Positions 34,816-43,892 of a stretch of 64,000 bases of DNA are shown piece after piece. The notes beneath the pieces are model-generated. The model saw nothing but the letters and a program-made list of their open reading frames with translations, was not told where the DNA came from and did not search any database. The DNA comes from Pseudactinotalea sp. HY158 (GTDB lineage: Bacteria; Actinomycetota; Actinomycetes; Actinomycetales; Beutenbergiaceae), in assembly GCF_009660225.1 (NCBI RefSeq), contig NZ_CP045920.1, forward strand, positions 3,422,079 to 3,486,078, in the 5' to 3' direction. Position 1 is the first letter of the stretch, and each line of letters opens with the position of its first letter. The translations under genes were made by a program, and so were the position numbers.

Positions 34816-36260
34816 CAGAACGCCACAGCGACGTTCTTCACCTGCTGGTAGCCGTCGAGGGCCTCCAGGCCCTTCTCCCGGCCGAATCCAGAGCGCTTGT
34901 AGCCACTGAACGGGAACTCGACGTCGAGGCCGACGCCGAAGCTGTTGATCCACACCTGGCCGGCGGCCAGTTCCTGAGCAGCCAACATGGCGGTAGAGAT
35001 GTTCGTCGTGTGCACACCGGCGACCAGCCCGAACTCGGAGTCGTTGGCGATCGTGATTCCCTCCTCCGCGGTGTCGAACGGCACGACCGACAGCACGGGC
35101 CCGAAGATCTCTTCCTGGGTGACGCGGGCGGTGGCGCCGGCAGCCACCACGAGCGACGGACGCACGAAATAGCCATCGCTCAGCGAGGAGTCCCCGGGTA
35201 GTTCAGCACCCTCGAGGAGCTGACCCTCGCTTCTGGCGATGGCCATGTACTCCTCGACCGTGCGCTTCTGCCCTGCGCTGACGACGGGCCCCATGTCGGG
35301 GTCGTCCAGGCCGCGCCCGAGTGTCATGGCCGTGTTCATGCGGTGCAGGCGTTCGACGACCTCGTCGTGGCGGCTGCGCTCGACGAGCAGGCGGGTTCCG
35401 GCATTGCACACCTGACCCGCGTGAAGGTACATGCCGGAGTGCACGATCGGTAGCGAGGTATCGAGGTCGGCATCGGCAAAGAGTAGCTGTGGGCTCTTGC
35501 CGCCCAGTTCCATGTTCGCCGGCACGGCGTTCACGGCGGCCGCCTCCGAAACTCGACGGCCGACCTGGACCGAGCCGGTGAACGTGACCTGGTCGACGCC
35601 GGGGTGGCGTGCGAGCCGGTCCCCGACGACAGACCCGGAGCCGGCGACGATATTGAGCACACCCTTCGGGAGCCCCACCTCCCGGCAGATCTGGGCGAGC
35701 TCGCGGAGCGCCAGCGGGGTCTCCGAGGCGGGTTTGATCACCACGGTGCATCCGGTCGCCAGCGCCGGGGCCACGCCACGCACGGCTACCTGCAGCGGAT
35801 AGTTCCACGGGACAATCTGGGCACTCACACCGATCGGTTCACGGATGGTCCAATCCATGACACCCGGTCCCAGCGGTACCGAAGTGCCCTGGAGCTTGTC
35901 GCATGCACCGGCATAGAACTCGAAGAACCGAGCCGAGCAGTCCACCTCCCAGTATGCGTCCCGGAGTGGCTTACCGCTGTCGAGCACGAGATTGCGAGCG
36001 ATCTCCTCCCGGCGAGCGAGCAGCCCCTCACCGATCCGATGAAGGATCCGTCCACGCTCGAAGGGCTTGAGTCTGCGCCATGGTCCCGAGTCGAATGCGT
36101 CCCGGGCTGCGGCGACGGCCTGGTCGACGTCCTCGATTCCACCGACGGCGTAGGTTGCGAATTCCTTGCCCGTCGCCGGATCGTACGTCGTGGCGGTGCC
36201 TTCCCGGCCCGCTTCCAGTTCTTCTCCCCCGATGAACAACGGGGCGTGGATTGTTGCCAT
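34815..36260 (-). CDS. NAD(P)-dependent aldehyde dehydrogenase
   Basis: 481 residues from the ATG at 36260 (AGGAGG upstream). Typical ALDH: PWNYPL (151-156), FTGS (227-230), catalytic Glu251 in ELGGKSPQ and nucleophile Cys285 in GQVCNAGTR, and the EIFGPVL motif later. It oxidises an aldehyde to the carboxylic acid with NAD(P)+. It resembles betaine/amino-aldehyde and phenylacetaldehyde dehydrogenases in general; the sequence does not fix the substrate. It may use the aldehyde made by the ThDP enzyme of the same operon. Confidence 0.93.
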   Translation of the reverse strand: MATIHAPLFIGGEELEAGREGTATTYDPATGKEFATYAVGGIEDVDQAVAAARDAFDSGPWRRLKPFERGRILHRIGEGLLARREEIARNLVLDSGKPLRDAYWEVDCSARFFEFYAGACDKLQGTSVPLGPGVMDWTIREPIGVSAQIVPWNYPLQVAVRGVAPALATGCTVVIKPASETPLALRELAQICREVGLPKGVLNIVAGSGSVVGDRLARHPGVDQVTFTGSVQVGRRVSEAAAVNAVPANMELGGKSPQLLFADADLDTSLPIVHSGMYLHAGQVCNAGTRLLVERSRHDEVVERLHRMNTAMTLGRGLDDPDMGPVVSAGQKRTVEEYMAIARSEGQLLEGAELPGDSSLSDGYFVRPSLVVAAGATARVTQEEIFGPVLSVVPFDTAEEGITIANDSEFGLVAGVHTTNISTAMLAAQELAAGQVWINSFGVGLDVEFPFSGYKRSGFGREKGLEALDGYQQVKNVAVAF

Positions 36261-36277
36261 GCTGGGCCTCCTGGTCA

Positions 36278-37432
36278 CTACTGTGCGGCCACTGCTGATG
36301 CAGATCGGCCCACGATGGTTGCAAATGCTGCTTCGTCGGTCGCGCCCTCGGTGGAGATGATCAACACGCGACTGCTGTGGTCGAGAGCGAGTGTCTCGAC
36401 GATCTCGTCGATGCTCGCGGCGACGGTCAGACCGGCGAGCCCGGCTGCGCCCGTCTCACCGCTCACGATTCCTTCGGCCGCAAGATCCCGCATCGCTTGG
36501 CGAGCGTCGTCGTCGCTGATCGCTACATAGGCGTCGATGCCCGTGGACAGGTGCGGCCAGGCGATGACGGACGGCGAATCGCAGTTCAGCCCGGCGATGA
36601 TCGACGGATGCGGTCCCGGTACGGACGTCATCTCCCCTCCCCGCACCGATGCGAGCACGCACGCGGCCGACTCGGGCTCGACGCCGAGGATCTTCGATCC
36701 GGGCCCGCCCGGTCCGCGGTGGTACCGGACGACGGCCGCGGCCAAGGCGCCGACGCCGATCTGGACGACCACGGCGTCGGGGTAGTCCCGACCGCTCTGC
36801 GCGAACTGCTCCTCGGCCTCGTCAAAGATCGAAGAGTAACCGTCGATGACCCAGCCCGGGATGTCGCGGTAGCCCTCCCATGACGTGTCCGAGATGACGA
36901 AGCAGTCTTCGCCCGCCTCTTCGGCGGCCCGGGCGACGGCCTGATCGTAGCTGCCGTCGACGACGGTCACCGTCGCCCCCTCGGATTCGATGGCCCTGAT
37001 CCGGGCGTCGACCGTTCCGAGGGGCACGAAGATGTCCGAAGTCATGCCCAGCCAGGTGGCCATCCGTGCGACCGCGCGTCCGTGGTTCCCGTCCGTGGCG
37101 GCCGACAGCCGTCGCACCTTCGTGCGTTCCTGGACCATCCGCGCAAGTTCATCGGTGCTACGCCAGCCGTCGAAGGTGCCGCCAGCGGCCTCTTCCAGTG
37201 CTCGATACGTCGCCCAGGAGGCTCCGAGCACCTTGAAGGAGGGGAGGCCCATACGGGCGGATTCATCCTTGACCCACGCCTCGGCGATCCCCAGCTTGGC
37301 AGCCACCGTGGGAAGTTCCACTAGATTGCTGGGGCGGTAGTCGGGCAGGCGCGAGTGGAAGTCGCGGGGGCGACCCGGATCGGTCACGTCGACCTGCGCG
37401 ACGGTTTTCGGGGTGATCACGTAGCCGCTCAT
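36278..37432 (-). CDS. Diaminopropionate ammonia-lyase-like PLP enzyme
   Basis: 384 residues, fold-type II PLP enzyme. Lys67 in SFKVLGA binds PLP; ATDGNHGRAVA is the phosphate/carboxylate loop; the glycine loop is VVQIGVGALAAA. VKDESARMGLPSFKVLGASWA is characteristic of diaminopropionate ammonia-lyase, which converts 2,3-diaminopropionate to pyruvate and two ammonia. The product would explain the presence of ppdK in the island. Paralogues act on other beta-substituted amino acids, so the real substrate may differ. Confidence 0.82.
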   Translation of the reverse strand: MSGYVITPKTVAQVDVTDPGRPRDFHSRLPDYRPSNLVELPTVAAKLGIAEAWVKDESARMGLPSFKVLGASWATYRALEEAAGGTFDGWRSTDELARMVQERTKVRRLSAATDGNHGRAVARMATWLGMTSDIFVPLGTVDARIRAIESEGATVTVVDGSYDQAVARAAEEAGEDCFVISDTSWEGYRDIPGWVIDGYSSIFDEAEEQFAQSGRDYPDAVVVQIGVGALAAAVVRYHRGPGGPGSKILGVEPESAACVLASVRGGEMTSVPGPHPSIIAGLNCDSPSVIAWPHLSTGIDAYVAISDDDARQAMRDLAAEGIVSGETGAAGLAGLTVAASIDEIVETLALDHSSRVLIISTEGATDEAAFATIVGRSASAVAAQ

Positions 37433-37764
37433 TTGGCACCGACCGTGACGACTAGGGAGATGCTGTCGTCCTGCGACTCGTTCACGGTGAAGTGCGGATC
37501 GCCGGCATGGAAGAGCACGGCCTCTCCTTCCTGGAGCGTGAAGCGCTCCTCGCCTGTGTCGAATGTCAACTCGCCCTTGACGACGACGAACAGCTGGTCG
37601 TCGTCGTCGTGGTGATGCATGTGCCCGCCCCCGCCCGGGGGGCAGAACGAGAACTGGGTCGCGAACTGGGCGATGTCCCGGGTCACGATGTTGGAGACTT
37701 CGAGGTGGCCGTAATGGCCCGTCGGCTCGAATCGATCTGCGTCGGCAGGTCGGTAGATGTGCAC
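37429..37764 (-). CDS. Small cupin-domain protein
   Basis: 111 residues forming one cupin barrel. The metal ligands are visible in GGGGHMHHHDDDDQLFVVVKGELTF (cupin motif 1) and GEAVLFHAGDPHFTVNE (motif 2). It overlaps the ammonia-lyase gene by 4 bp. Such single cupins can be metal-dependent isomerases, dioxygenases or ligand binders. The acid/His-rich metal site is unusually dense (HMHHHDDDD). Confidence 0.75.
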   Translation of the reverse strand: MHIYRPADADRFEPTGHYGHLEVSNIVTRDIAQFATQFSFCPPGGGGHMHHHDDDDQLFVVVKGELTFDTGEERFTLQEGEAVLFHAGDPHFTVNESQDDSISLVVTVGAK

Positions 37765-37810
37765 TGGTGCCCCTTTCTGAAGTGTGTGACGCCGCTCTTT
37801 CTGAGCCTGG

Positions 37811-39472
37811 TCAGGAGATGTGCGCCATGTACGGGCTCAGCGTGGGCCGGATGGGTACATGGACGATGGCCGGCCCGCCGCTTGCGACGGCTTGCTGGAG
37901 GATCGCCCCGACCGTGTCGACCGTGGCGTCGTAGCCGCGGGCTCCCAGGCCCGTCGCCACGGCCGCCCAGTCGCGCGGGGGGAGTTCGAGTGCGACCTCC
38001 ACGTCGTACGACATGCGCTGCGGCATCGCGATGGCGCCCCAGCTGTTGTCATCGAGTACGACGACGATGACGGGTGCACCGAATCGTGCAGCGGTCTCGA
38101 TCTCGACCAGGTGATACCCCACGGCTCCGTCACCGACGAAGAGGATCGACGGGCTGTCCGGATTCTCGAGCGCCGAACCCACCGCGTACGGCAGCTCCGC
38201 ACCGAGGGCGCCGCTCTGGCCGCTGCGCAGGTAGGTCTGTGGCGCACTCACCGGGATTCGTGGGTCCGCCCAGAAGTCCACATTGCCGTGCGACGTGATG
38301 AAGCGCGCATCGGCCGGGGCCGCGGCGATCACCGCGTCGATGACGGCGAGCGGGTGAGGGCGTTCCTCGCCCTCGGGCGCCTGCCGGGTCTGCGTCGTCA
38401 GGCGGGCCTGTTCCTGTTGCCACGCGGTGGCTCGGCCACGGGTCCATTCGCCGTCGCGATCACCGGCGGTCAGCTCGGCCAAGGCTGCGATGAACGGTCC
38501 CGAGTCCGCGTTCACAGCCACGTCTGCGCGTCCGTTACGTCCCAGTGCTGCGGGATCACGGTGCACCTGGACGACGGTTGTCGCCGCTCCCAGACCGGAT
38601 CCGAACTCGAGGTCGAATTCCCAGTGGTGCCCGAGGAGCACCACGAGGTCGGCCTCCTCGAGGGAGTCTGAGAGTACGGGGTTGCAGGGGATGTAGGCGG
38701 GGCCGAACCACCATGGGTCGTGCCGCTCGTCGATCGCTCCGCGGCCGAGTCGCAGCGTCGCCACCGGGATCTCTGCTCGGGCCACGAACTCGCGCAGCCC
38801 CTCGTGCGCACCGGAATGGAATACGCCGTCACCGGCGATGAGGACGGGTCGCTTCGCATGTTCGATCAGCCCGCGGACCTGCGTCATGACACGCTCATCC
38901 GGCGCGGCCGGGGCCGGGTCCGTCCACGGCGACGGTGGCGTGTCGTCGTCGAGCTGGGATGAGAGCACGTCCGTGGGGATCTCGAGGTAGACCGGCCCGG
39001 GTGTTCCCGCCATCATCCGGCGGTACGCCTCGTCCACGAACTCTGGGATCCGGTCGGCATGGAGCACCTGCGCGGCCCATTTGGTGACCGGACGCATGAT
39101 GCTCATCGTGTCCATCTCCATGCCCGCGCCACGATGCAACACGCGGGTGCCTGCCTGGCCGCCGATGATGAGCATGGGCACGCCGGCCGACATTGCGCAG
39201 GCGGCCGGGGTCACCGTGTTGGCCACGCCGGGTCCCAGCGTTGCGAGCACGGCGCCAGGTACGCCGGTGGACCGGTAGACAGAGTCCGCCATGAAGCCGC
39301 CCGCCGCCTCGTGGCGCACGTGCACGATACGCATGTCGTGTCGTGTGGTCGCGTAGTAGGCCGAGTTGATCGGACCACCGGAAACCGAGAACAAGCTCGT
39401 GATGCCGTGCCGTGCGAGCGCCGCGATCAGCGCGTCCCCACCCTCTCTGGGCCGTGTGTTACCCCGGTTCAT
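37811..39472 (-). CDS. Thiamine-diphosphate-dependent enzyme (acetolactate synthase/decarboxylase family)
   Basis: 553 residues from the ATG at 39472 (GGGAGG 9 bases upstream). Three-domain ThDP enzyme: catalytic Glu55 in VRHEAAGGFMAD, and the ThDP motif GDGAVG ... VVVLDDNSWG near 443-470. FAD-site features are weak, so it need not be an acetolactate synthase. Relatives include benzoylformate, oxalyl-CoA and phenylpyruvate decarboxylases and sulfoacetaldehyde acetyltransferase. Sitting between the SDR and the ALDH, a 2-keto-acid decarboxylase producing an aldehyde is the most coherent reading. Confidence 0.85.
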   Translation of the reverse strand: MNRGNTRPREGGDALIAALARHGITSLFSVSGGPINSAYYATTRHDMRIVHVRHEAAGGFMADSVYRSTGVPGAVLATLGPGVANTVTPAACAMSAGVPMLIIGGQAGTRVLHRGAGMEMDTMSIMRPVTKWAAQVLHADRIPEFVDEAYRRMMAGTPGPVYLEIPTDVLSSQLDDDTPPSPWTDPAPAAPDERVMTQVRGLIEHAKRPVLIAGDGVFHSGAHEGLREFVARAEIPVATLRLGRGAIDERHDPWWFGPAYIPCNPVLSDSLEEADLVVLLGHHWEFDLEFGSGLGAATTVVQVHRDPAALGRNGRADVAVNADSGPFIAALAELTAGDRDGEWTRGRATAWQQEQARLTTQTRQAPEGEERPHPLAVIDAVIAAAPADARFITSHGNVDFWADPRIPVSAPQTYLRSGQSGALGAELPYAVGSALENPDSPSILFVGDGAVGYHLVEIETAARFGAPVIVVVLDDNSWGAIAMPQRMSYDVEVALELPPRDWAAVATGLGARGYDATVDTVGAILQQAVASGGPAIVHVPIRPTLSPYMAHIS

Positions 39473-39513
39473 TGAGTATTGCCTCCCGTTTGCAGCATGC
39501 ATGTTGGTGAAAT

Positions 39514-40299
39514 TCAGTAGGCTCGTGACTTGCCGCCATCCACGGGGATGACGGCGCCCGTAGTGAAGCCGCAGACCGGGGACGAGAGGTAGGCAACGAA
39601 TGCAGCGACGTCCTCCGCTCGGCCCATTCGACGCAGTGGCACCTCATCTGTCCACAGCTTCCTGGCGGCCTCGAGGTCGATGCCGGCGCGCTCGGCGGTC
39701 TGCGCGAAGAGTTCATCCATGCGGTCCGTTTCGATAGGGCCGGGGGCCACCTGGTTCACGATGATCCCGTGCTCCGCCAGTTCGAGGGACATCGTCTTTG
39801 CCAGGCCCATGATTGCGAGCCTGGTCGCGTTCGAGAGCACCATTTCCGGCTGCACGGTGCGCACACCGATCGTGCTGATATACGTGATACGTCCTTCTCC
39901 CTGCGGGATCATCACGCGGGCAGCCGCACGGCTGAGACGTACCGCGGACATGAGCACCAGGTCGATGGCGGACGACCAGTCCGCGTCGCTCAGCGTGTGC
40001 GCCGGGCCCGAGCGCGGCCCGGGCGCGTTCACAACGACCGCGTCCAGCCGCCCCCAGGCGGCAGTGACGTCATCGACCAGGCGCTCTGACGAGTCGGGGG
40101 CGGACAGGTCGAACGGAAGGACGATCGCCTCGCCCGGCCCCGCATTGATCTCCTCCGCCAAGTCGTGCAGAGTGTCCACGCTCCGTGCCGCCAGTGCCAC
40201 TCGCGCACCCTCCGCACCCAGCGCGAGCGCAGAGGCCCGACCAAGACCGCGAGATGCCGCAGTGACGAGCACTCCCTTGTTCTTCAGGCCAAGATCCAT
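39514..40299 (-). CDS. Short-chain dehydrogenase/reductase family protein, atypical active site
   Basis: 261 residues, Rossmann fold. The cofactor loop TAASRGLGRA (13-22), NAPG (91-94) in place of NNAG and the Ser in STIGV (142) are present. Where YxxxK is expected the sequence is SNATR (156-160), so both catalytic Tyr and Lys are replaced. A related subgroup of 3-oxoacyl-ACP-reductase-like SDRs shares this NATR-type motif. The C-terminus GAVIPVDGGKSRAY is normal. First gene of the enzyme operon; the promoter with operator B lies just upstream. Confidence 0.85.
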   Translation of the reverse strand: MDLGLKNKGVLVTAASRGLGRASALALGAEGARVALAARSVDTLHDLAEEINAGPGEAIVLPFDLSAPDSSERLVDDVTAAWGRLDAVVVNAPGPRSGPAHTLSDADWSSAIDLVLMSAVRLSRAAARVMIPQGEGRITYISTIGVRTVQPEMVLSNATRLAIMGLAKTMSLELAEHGIIVNQVAPGPIETDRMDELFAQTAERAGIDLEAARKLWTDEVPLRRMGRAEDVAAFVAYLSSPVCGFTTGAVIPVDGGKSRAY

Positions 40300-40342
40300 G
40301 TCTACTGTGTCCCATCGTTAGGTACGCACGATCTAGATACAT

Positions 40343-40378
40343 GTAACATATTGCCTTTAGCCACGGAAGGCAAGGCGA
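40343..40378 (-). promoter_or_regulatory. Promoter with GntR-type operator (site B), SDR operon / gntR
   Basis: On the minus strand TTGCCT is followed after exactly 17 bases by TATGTT, which lies within the 12-mer GTAACATATTGC (40343-40354, plus strand). The site sits between the SDR-led operon and the divergent gntR gene, so it could serve repression of both and autoregulation. Confidence 0.65.
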
Positions 40379-40411
40379 GTCGTTCGGGCGCCTGCCCAAC
40401 TGAGGAGAACC

Positions 40412-41104
40412 ATGACGAACATCAGCGAAGAGCAGCCGCCGGCCAAGCCGGACGGCCGCAAGACCCGAGGCGAGAGGTCGGAGACGCTCGTCGAGCACGT
40501 GCGTAGCAGGATCCTCGAAGACATCATTCGAGCTCGGCTTCGCCCCGGGGAGATGGTCCAGCTCACGGCGCTCGCGAATCAGTACGAGGTGTCTCGCACG
40601 CCGGTACGAGAAGCGCTCGCCCTGCTCGAGCATGAGGGCGTCGTCTCCGCGATCGCCTACAAGGGGTACCTGGTTCGTCCGATCGAGCCGCGCGACGTCC
40701 ATGACATCTTCTTCATGCGCCGGCTGCTGGAGACAGCGGGCATCGAACTCGCCGCGAAGCGCTTGTCGAGGAGCGACCTACTCGAACTGCGGGGCCTCAA
40801 GCTCCCCGATGCCGACGAGATGACCCTCGAGTACGACAACGTGTCGCGCTCATTCCACCGCACCATCCTCGTCGCTGCGGGAAGCCCCCGCCTCCTCGCC
40901 ACGTTCGACGAGTTGTATAACGACGTGCGCCGGATGCAGTACGCCGGGATCGGCACGCCCCGGCCGGACCTGATCCACGAGGAACACCTGCACATCGTCG
41001 ACGCCCTCGACAACGGCGATGGAGCGCTGGCGAGTAAGCGAATGGCCGAACACCTGGATCTGGTGCGGGAACGCGCACTGACCAGCTGGGTGTCGTCGTT
41101 CTAG
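40412..41104 (+). CDS. GntR-family transcriptional regulator, FCD type
   Basis: 230 residues. An N-terminal winged helix (about 25-85; LTALANQYEVSRTPVREALALLEHEG is the recognition region) is followed by an FCD effector domain (about 100-225) with metal-site candidates in FHRTIL, EEHLHIVDALDNGD and MAEHLDLV. FCD regulators usually repress catabolic genes and are released by a pathway metabolite. It is encoded divergently from the main enzyme operon, and five copies of a common operator are found in the island. I infer that it is the local regulator. Confidence 0.9.
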   Translation: MTNISEEQPPAKPDGRKTRGERSETLVEHVRSRILEDIIRARLRPGEMVQLTALANQYEVSRTPVREALALLEHEGVVSAIAYKGYLVRPIEPRDVHDIFFMRRLLETAGIELAAKRLSRSDLLELRGLKLPDADEMTLEYDNVSRSFHRTILVAAGSPRLLATFDELYNDVRRMQYAGIGTPRPDLIHEEHLHIVDALDNGDGALASKRMAEHLDLVRERALTSWVSSF

Positions 41105-41246
41105 AAGCGGGGCGCCATTCGGGTCTGGGCGCGCGCCTGGGGGTGCCTCGCCACCAGGCGGCGTCGGGCCGCACGAGCAACGCGGTTGAGGCCCGCGCAC
41201 ACAGGAGGCTTCGGCTGCGCAGCGAACGTCCGGAGTACCAGGCGCA

Positions 41247-41288
41247 AGCCGGCCGGCTCGCTCCGGAGGGGAGACGAGCCGGCCGGCT
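41247..41288. terminator. Terminator-like hairpin between convergent gntR and amidohydrolase genes
   Basis: A perfect 14-bp inverted repeat AGCCGGCCGGCTCG (41247-41260) with CGAGCCGGCCGGCT (41275-41288) and a 14-base loop. Each arm is itself partly palindromic. It lies in the 235-bp gap between two convergent genes. No T-run follows, as is common in high-GC actinomycetes. Confidence 0.6.
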
Positions 41289-41339
41289 CGGTGTGCGATC
41301 AGGACGGCGGCTCGTCACCCCTCGCTCAATCGCGGCTCC

Positions 41340-42314
41340 TCATCCCTCCACGGGTGTCGTGCGCTGACCGGTGTACCCGTCGAGGCCAAGCACGTATGCG
41401 GGGTTGTCCACCAGCATTCCGACCACATCGTCGAGCGGGATGCCCTTTTCGTACAGCGTCTGGGCGAGGACACGCAATGCCTCTGGACCCGGAGGGTTGT
41501 GGCGCTGGCCTGAGTCCGAAACGAGCAGGCAGCGGGAGGCGCCGACGGCCTGGATGGTCTTGACCACACGCTCGGGCGACTGGTACTGCCACGCCGGTGA
41601 CATCCCGCAGTACTCGAACTCGGGCATCGCCCCGAGCTTGGCCAACTCCACGACGTCCTCATGCTCGAGCATCGGCACTTTGAAGTACGGGTGGGTGATA
41701 ATGACCTTCTCGACTCCGCGCTTGAGCGCCTCCGGCACGAGGATCTTGATCTCCTTGGGCGAGAGATGCGAGGTCGCCATCGCTGCACCGTACTCGGCGG
41801 TGATCTCGATGACCTCAGACATGTCCGGGATGAGCTTGTCGTTGTCGTCGATGATCGATATGCCATCACTGAACACGCGTCCTCCGGCCTGGGAGTCGTA
41901 CTTGCCGGTTCCGCCGTGCTTGAGTGCGTGGTACGCCGAATCGATCGTGGGCATCCACACGATCTTGCCGCCAAGCTTGAGGCAGGTATCCACGGCCGCC
42001 GGGTTGATCCCGCCCACGTAGGAGTTGAGCACGATCCCACCGAAGACGAGCACTTCGGGCACGACTTGCTGCGCCAGGTACGCCCGGGAGACGGAGCTCT
42101 CGATGTGGGACTTGATGACAACGGCTCGCATGTCGGACTGCGCAGCGAATCGCGCCAGCTCGATGTCGTCGACGAGCCGCGGGAAAAGATCGGGATACGT
42201 GTGCAGGTGCAGGTCGACGGCACCTCGCAAGGAGACCAGTTCACCACCGTGGCCCTTGAGCGTGATCGGCTTGGCGGTTCCAGTGTCCTGAGGCTCGTGG
42301 GGAATGACGGACAT
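41340..42314 (-). CDS. DUF6282 family metal-dependent amidohydrolase
   Basis: 324 residues. The amidohydrolase start DLHLHTYPD (34-42) gives the HxH metal pair; further candidates are KSHIES, TSHLSPKEI and THPYFKVPM, and a late Asp in LVSDSGQ. DUF6282 proteins are TIM-barrel hydrolases of unassigned function. It is transcribed away from the oxidase gene, with operator C between them. A hydrolytic step on an amide, lactam or lactone of the pathway is plausible. Confidence 0.8.
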   Translation of the reverse strand: MSVIPHEPQDTGTAKPITLKGHGGELVSLRGAVDLHLHTYPDLFPRLVDDIELARFAAQSDMRAVVIKSHIESSVSRAYLAQQVVPEVLVFGGIVLNSYVGGINPAAVDTCLKLGGKIVWMPTIDSAYHALKHGGTGKYDSQAGGRVFSDGISIIDDNDKLIPDMSEVIEITAEYGAAMATSHLSPKEIKILVPEALKRGVEKVIITHPYFKVPMLEHEDVVELAKLGAMPEFEYCGMSPAWQYQSPERVVKTIQAVGASRCLLVSDSGQRHNPPGPEALRVLAQTLYEKGIPLDDVVGMLVDNPAYVLGLDGYTGQRTTPVEG

Positions 42315-42466
42315 GTTTCCTCTTCAATTGGGTTGTCGGGATGCGTGCCTTGCGCTGCTGAGCGCGACGCGTGGCGCAGAGGCGCCGTGAGGCTGGAAGA
42401 TCTGGTCGCCTCGTCGCGAAGCGGCCAGCAGCACGCTCTCGGTTGCGCACTGCCATGCCTACATGA

Positions 42467-42478
42467 GTAACATATCAC
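42467..42478. promoter_or_regulatory. GntR-type operator (site C) between divergent genes
   Basis: GTAACATATCAC matches the island operator. TAACAT on the plus strand and TATGTT on the minus strand are both possible -10 boxes, but the -35 boxes are poorer than at the other sites. The divergent gap 42315-42547 holds nothing else recognisable. Confidence 0.5.
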
Positions 42479-42547
42479 ATGGCTTTAAGTGTTGAACAGG
42501 GCTGACCGTGCCCCGTCCGACCGAACCGTCCCCAAGGAAGGCGCGCT

Positions 42548-43795
42548 ATGGCTGCACATTTCACACCCCCGAGCTCGGTCGGCATCATCGGCGCGGGCGT
42601 CGTCGGCTTGGCCACCGCGTGGGCTCTCCAGCGCCGTGGCATCAGCGTCACGGTCATCGATCGCAGCGGCGTGGCAGCCGGTGCCACTCAGGGCAATGCC
42701 GGCTGGGTCACCCCGAGCATGGCGACACCGCTGCCCTCCCCGGCCGTGCTGCGCTACGGTCTGCGCGCTGTACTCAAGCCCACCTCGCCGGTCTTCATCC
42801 CCCCGACGGCGAACCCACGCACGCTGCACTTCCTCGCCGCGTTCGCGCGCAACTGCACGTCCCGGCGATGGCGATCGGGGATGCGCGCGCTCGCTCCAAT
42901 CAACCTCGCGGCCGTCGCAGCGTACGACCAATTGGCCGATTCGGGGGTCGGGTTCGCCGCGCGCGGGTCCTACCTGGCCGGGTTCCGCTCGGACGCGGAG
43001 AGACAGGCCCTCGTCTCAGACCTCGAGCAGGCTCGCACAATGGGCCAGGACATCGAACTGACCCTCCTCGACGACGACGAAGCGCGTGAACGTGAACCAG
43101 CACTGTCATCCGAGATTCGCGCCGCTGCCGAAGTCGTGGGCGAACGGTTCATCGACCCAGGAGCGTTCGCCCACGAACTCGCAGCCACGATCATCGATCA
43201 TGGCGGCCGGATCCTGCGGGGTACGGCCGTTGAGCACGTAGTAGTCGACTCACCTCACCGACTCGTCCTGACCAACGGCGAGGACCACTCCTTCGACGCC
43301 GTCGTGATCGCCACAGGTGCCTGGCTCGACAGACTGGTCCGACCGTTCGGAGTGAGAGTACCCATCCATGGCGGACGTGGCTACAGCTTCTCGGTCACTG
43401 GTCGGCGGATGCCGGGACAAGCCGTCTACCTGCCCGAGCAGCGGGTCGTGTGTACGCCGCTCAACGGCCGCGCACGCATCTCCGGAATGATGGAGATCCA
43501 GAATCCAGACGCGCCGAGCAGCCGGCGACGGATCCAGGCAATCATAGATTCAGCCCGGAGTCTGCTCACCGGCCTCGACTTCGACGACCGGCGTGATGAG
43601 TGGATGGGCTCACGCCCGTGCACGGCCGATGGCCTTCCCGTGATCGGTGGGCTCGGACCGCGCGGTATCTATGCGCACGGCGGCCATGGCATGTGGGGAG
43701 TCACGCAAGCTCCTGCGACAGCGAGCCTCCTGGCAGAGATGATCGTGACCGGGCGCCCTTCACCGCAACTCTCCCCGTTCGACCCGCTACGCTGA
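42548..43795 (+). CDS. FAD-dependent oxidoreductase, D-amino acid dehydrogenase (DadA) family
   Basis: 415 residues. The dinucleotide-binding motif GIIGAGVVGLATAWAL starts at residue 12. DadA-like features follow: GATQGNAGWVTPS, HGGRGYSFSVTG, and the C-terminal GSRPCTADGLPVIG...YAHGGHGMWGVTQAPATASLLAE. DadA enzymes oxidise D-amino acids to 2-keto acids and ammonia, passing electrons to the respiratory chain. In this cluster it could act on a racemase product or a secondary amine. Confidence 0.85.
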   Translation: MAAHFTPPSSVGIIGAGVVGLATAWALQRRGISVTVIDRSGVAAGATQGNAGWVTPSMATPLPSPAVLRYGLRAVLKPTSPVFIPPTANPRTLHFLAAFARNCTSRRWRSGMRALAPINLAAVAAYDQLADSGVGFAARGSYLAGFRSDAERQALVSDLEQARTMGQDIELTLLDDDEAREREPALSSEIRAAAEVVGERFIDPGAFAHELAATIIDHGGRILRGTAVEHVVVDSPHRLVLTNGEDHSFDAVVIATGAWLDRLVRPFGVRVPIHGGRGYSFSVTGRRMPGQAVYLPEQRVVCTPLNGRARISGMMEIQNPDAPSSRRRIQAIIDSARSLLTGLDFDDRRDEWMGSRPCTADGLPVIGGLGPRGIYAHGGHGMWGVTQAPATASLLAEMIVTGRPSPQLSPFDPLR

Positions 43796-43892
43796 CGCCC
43801 CTCGATCGTTCCATGTCGCACCCGCTGCGGTGCCCGCGCACCACGTCCGGCGCGAGGACACCGGGCCGGGCACGCCACGCGGCTCAGAAGGG

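Noticed and set aside
37811-39472. Biosynthetic acetolactate synthase (ilvB)
   Set aside because: No regulatory subunit (ilvN) or ilvC is nearby, the FAD-site motifs are weak, and the gene is inside a catabolic operon.
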